A DNA stretch of 64,000 bases, taken from contig NZ_CALUMA010000021.1 of the NCBI RefSeq assembly GCF_944321625.1, positions 27,275 to 91,274 on the forward strand, given 5' to 3'. Below the pieces are notes generated by a model. That model saw only the letters and a list, made by a program, of their open reading frames with translations. It was not told where the DNA came from and did no database searches. The translations under genes were made by a program, and so were the position numbers. This DNA comes from an uncultured Slackia sp. Its GTDB lineage: Bacteria; Actinomycetota; Coriobacteriia; Coriobacteriales; Eggerthellaceae. Shown here one piece after another: positions 61,779 to 64,000 of the stretch. Numbering within the stretch: position 1 is the first letter of the stretch; the number at the start of each line of letters is the position of its first letter.

Positions 61779-62255
61779 ATGAGTAAAGCGCTGGTTGCAT
61801 ATTTCTCCGCTACGGGAACCACGGAGCGTTTGGCAGAGAAGGTTGCGAAGGCGACGGGCGGCGACCTGTTTGAGATTCACCCTTCGGCGCCCTACACGTC
61901 GGCCGATTTGAACTGGCATGACGTGAAAAGCCGCAGCAGCGTGGAGATGAACGACCGCGCCTCGCGCCCCGAGATTGCGGAGCTGCCCGACGTGTCCAGC
62001 TACGATACGGTGTTTATCGGCTTTCCTATCTGGTGGTATACCGCGCCGCATATCATCTGGGCGTTTGTCGAACAGGCGGGGCTTTCCGGCAAGACCGTGG
62101 TGACGTTTGCCACATCGGGCGGAAGCTCTATGGGCGGCACCACGTCTGACCTGCAAGCTCTTACGTCCGTCGACGTCAACTGGATCGACGGCAAAGTACT
62201 CAACGGCGCAAGTGATGCCGCGGTGGCAAAGTGGGTGGAGAGCCTGGGGCTGTAA
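61779..62255 (+). CDS. Flavodoxin family protein
   Basis: A 158-residue FMN protein. The phosphate-binding loop is YFSATGTTERLAEKVAK near 8-24, and the family motif FPIWWYTAPHIIWAFVEQ near 84-101 is intact, as in flavodoxin_4 type proteins. It probably carries electrons or reduces quinone-like compounds. AAAGGA lies before the ATG at 61779, which follows the CMD gene by 93 bases; cotranscription with cupin and CMD under the MerR-type promoter is likely. Confidence 0.92.
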   Translation: MSKALVAYFSATGTTERLAEKVAKATGGDLFEIHPSAPYTSADLNWHDVKSRSSVEMNDRASRPEIAELPDVSSYDTVFIGFPIWWYTAPHIIWAFVEQAGLSGKTVVTFATSGGSSMGGTTSDLQALTSVDVNWIDGKVLNGASDAAVAKWVESLGL

Positions 62256-62320
62256 CGACGGTTGTGAGTCATTTGCCTGGACCGGGATAGCTACTGGCTC
62301 GGATTGGCTGGAAATAGATT

Positions 62321-62448
62321 GCGATACGGTGCAGTTTTTAAGAGGGGGACAGAGTAGGCAAGAATAGTGGGCCGCTCTGTCCTGGTAAAACGAAGCTCAT
62401 GTTGCTGGTCTTCTTGCGCGCCTTTTGAAAAACTGCACCGTATCGCGA
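62321..62448. repeat. 128-bp element with perfect 19-bp arms and nested complementarity
   Basis: GCGATACGGTGCAGTTTTT (62321-62339) is exactly complementary to 62430-62448. Inside are GGACAGAG / CTCTGTCC and GCAAGAA / TTCTTGC pairs that compete or nest. It lies between the convergent flavodoxin gene and the small-protein gene. Confidence 0.7.
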
Positions 62449-62484
62449 TTTGTTGCATCGGCGGTGCGGAAAAGGATGCGAAAT

Positions 62485-62520
62485 GGCCCCGATTCGTATG
62501 CGTCTGCGCGAATCGGGGCC
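62485..62520. terminator. Hairpin downstream of the small-protein gene
   Basis: GGCCCCGATTCG (62485-62496) pairs perfectly with CGAATCGGGGCC (62509-62520). On the minus strand it is followed by ATTTCG, so it is a plausible if weak terminator for the leftward gene. Confidence 0.65.
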
Positions 62521-62561
62521 TGTGTCGTGCTTCGAGTTGTGAATTGTCGAAGTGGGATGTC

Positions 62562-62870
62562 CTACTTCTTGCCGAACAGGCCGCCCAGGCCCTCGGCGAT
62601 ACCGCCGAGCGGAGTGTTTTCCAGCACGCCGCCCAGGTTCTCGGTGATGGAACCGAGGTCGAGGCCTTCGGCGATGCTGCCCAGGTCAAGGTCGCCGCCG
62701 GCAATCTTGTCCTTCACGCCGCTGACGATTTCGGCGATGTCTCCTTCGCCCAGCGTCTGGCCGGTGAGCTCTTCGATGGCGGCCTTGGGGTCGGCCAGGA
62801 AGTCCTGGGCCTTTTCGGGCGCAGCGCCCAGCGATTCGGTCACCTGTCCGATGATGCTCTGAATGTCCAT
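62562..62870 (-). CDS. Small Gly/Leu/Asp-repeat protein of unknown function
   Basis: A 102-residue protein. The first 50 residues are an amphipathic helix region (MDIQSIIGQVTESLGAAPEK); the second half contains an imperfect repeat, LDLGSIAEG / LDLGSITEN / LGGVLENTP / LGGIAEGLG, ending GGLFGKK. No family is recognised. The unusual point is its start: ten G bases on the plus strand (62871-62880) lie exactly between the AAAGGA ribosome binding site and the ATG, so the spacing depends on a homopolymer run. Confidence 0.7.
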   Translation of the reverse strand: MDIQSIIGQVTESLGAAPEKAQDFLADPKAAIEELTGQTLGEGDIAEIVSGVKDKIAGGDLDLGSIAEGLDLGSITENLGGVLENTPLGGIAEGLGGLFGKK

Positions 62871-62886
62871 GGGGGGGGGGTCCTTT
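62871..62886 (-). promoter_or_regulatory. Ten-base homopolymer between ribosome binding site and start codon
   Basis: On the minus strand AAAGGA (62881-62886) is followed by ten C and then ATG. Gain or loss of bases by slippage would change ribosome binding site spacing and hence translation, the mechanism of translational phase variation. The rest of the gap up to dnaX, 62887-63194, shows nothing recognisable. Confidence 0.6.
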
Positions 62887-63194
62887 CGTGCGAGAGGATG
62901 GTCTGCATGTCGCAATGTATATAGTATCAACCGCTGATGCTCCGTCGAAGTGGGGCAGATTCAATGAGGGGTTGAATGTGGCGGCGGACGGGTCCATTGG
63001 CGGCGCGATGGAATAACCCTGCTTCGAGGCGGAATGCGCGCGGCGGTTGGGCGAGAGTGCGGTACCATGACAAGGATAGTCTGAAAGACGATTCGCGCGC
63101 GTGCGCCTGCGGGTGCAGGGGCTTGCACGTTACGGGGTGCGGTCCTGCGGCGCATCGTCTCTGCTTGTGAGCACGCAAGAAAAGGTGGCATGCA

Positions 63195-64000
63195 TGTCCG
63201 AGGCTTTGTATAGGAAATATCGTCCGCAGACGTTCGAAGATGTGGTGGGGCAAACCCACATTGAACGCACGCTCAAAAACGCCATCGAGTCGGATAAGGT
63301 GAGCCACGCGTATCTGTTCTGCGGTCCGCGCGGCACGGGCAAGACCACTACGGCGCGCCTGCTTGCCAAGGCGCTGCTGTGCGACCATGGCCCCACGCCC
63401 TCGCCCGACGGCACGTGCGAGCAGTGCCTGGCCATCGCCGACGGGACGCACCCCGATGTGAACGAGATGGACGCCGCAAGCCGCACCGGCGTGGAAAACG
63501 TCCGTGAGGAGATCATCGGGCGCGTGCAGTACGCCCCCACGCGCGGCCGCTACAAGATCTATATCATCGACGAGGTCCACATGCTGTCTACGGCGGCGTT
63601 CAACGCGCTGCTCAAGACGCTGGAAGAGCCGCCTGACCACGTGGTGTTCATCCTGTGCACCACCGATCCGCAGAAGGTGCCCGAAACCATCCACTCGCGC
63701 TGCCAGCGCTTCGATTTCCGCCGCATCTCGAACGAGGCCATCGTCTCGCGCCTCGGCGCCATCTGCGTGGCCGAGGGCGTGGAGTTCGAAGGCGATGCGC
63801 TGGAGCTGGTGGCCTATCGGGCCGACGGCGGCATGCGCAACGCGCTCACCTCGCTCGAGCAGCTCATCGCGTTCGGCGAGGGGAAGGTCACGCTCGAGGT
63901 GGCGGAGCGCCTGCTCGGCTCGGTCGACGTGAGCGACATGGGCGAGATCATGCGCGCCGTGGGCACGCGCGATGTGGCGGCGTGCTTCACGTGGACGGCC
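63195..64000 (+). CDS. dnaX: DNA polymerase III subunits gamma/tau, 5' part
   Basis: The first 268 codons of the clamp-loader ATPase; the gene runs off the right edge. It begins MSEALYRKYRPQTFEDVVGQ. Walker A GPRGTGKTT lies near residue 45, a zinc-binding Cys set (CDHG, CEQC) near 65-80, Walker B IYIIDEVHMLS near 120, and the SRC motif HSRCQRF near 165. AAGGTGGC lies upstream of the ATG at 63195. It loads the beta clamp during replication. Confidence 0.96.

Overview
The window is a 64 kb chromosomal segment of a GC-rich (roughly 60%), anaerobic, low-redox-potential actinobacterium. The gene content points to class Coriobacteriia, family Eggerthellaceae (Eggerthella/Slackia/Adlercreutzia type): multi-subunit molybdopterin oxidoreductases with their own TorD-type chaperones, a membrane-spanning LuxR-type regulator next to one of them, many 4Fe-4S proteins, tandem YhgE/Pip proteins and a small SRP RNA. 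The genus cannot be fixed from sequence alone. No rRNA, tRNA, CRISPR array, insertion sequence or prophage was found.

Layout. 0-2.9 kb: a YtrA-type GntR regulator, an SPFH/slipin protein and a divergent AAA ATPase. 3.2-8.3 kb: molybdoenzyme operon 1 (catalytic subunit, four-cluster ferredoxin, NrfD-type anchor, TorD-type chaperone), preceded by an AT-rich region with three TCCTAGGA palindromes. 8.8-17.4 kb: housekeeping genes (RecJ-RecQ fusion, RelA/SpoT, metallo-beta-lactamase-fold hydrolase, Pit phosphate transporter, DUF47 protein). 17.5-23.3 kb: a trigger-factor-like protein without the FKBP domain, a large M16C peptidase, a DUF3800 protein and a DUF1648 protein. 23.5-31.9 kb: two YhgE/Pip proteins, hisS and aspS. 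32-40 kb: small membrane and zinc-ribbon proteins (one broken), nfo, a Ppx/GppA phosphatase and an hsp20 gene behind a perfect CIRCE operator. 40.2-42.9 kb: a sodium-dependent transporter behind a Trp-Trp-Trp leader peptide and attenuator, then a ferredoxin-nitroreductase fusion. 43-58.6 kb: the redox region, with an Fe-S/MvhD-like protein cotranscribed with a degenerate UvrD-like protein, a 12-TM LuxR regulator, molybdoenzyme operon 2 (DmsABC-like), a second degenerate UvrD-like protein, and a NapH/NapG/TorD/unknown operon. 58.8-64 kb: SRP RNA, DedA, a phosphoesterase, a MerR-type promoter driving cupin / carboxymuconolactone decarboxylase / flavodoxin genes, a small protein with a ten-G tract between its ribosome binding site and start codon, and the 5' part of dnaX.

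How the genes work together. The two molybdoenzyme sets, their anchors, the NapGH-like quinol dehydrogenase and the TorD chaperones make an anaerobic respiratory module; operon 2 probably answers to the adjacent membrane LuxR protein. The most notable regulatory find is a 27-residue leader peptide with three consecutive Trp codons and an intrinsic terminator before the transporter at 40.6 kb, which predicts tryptophan as substrate and ribosome-mediated attenuation as the control. Other points are the two inactive-looking UvrD-like paralogues beside redox operons, the RecJ-RecQ fusion, the possible translational phase-variation tract, and six long-armed intergenic inverted repeats whose arm sequences are all different.
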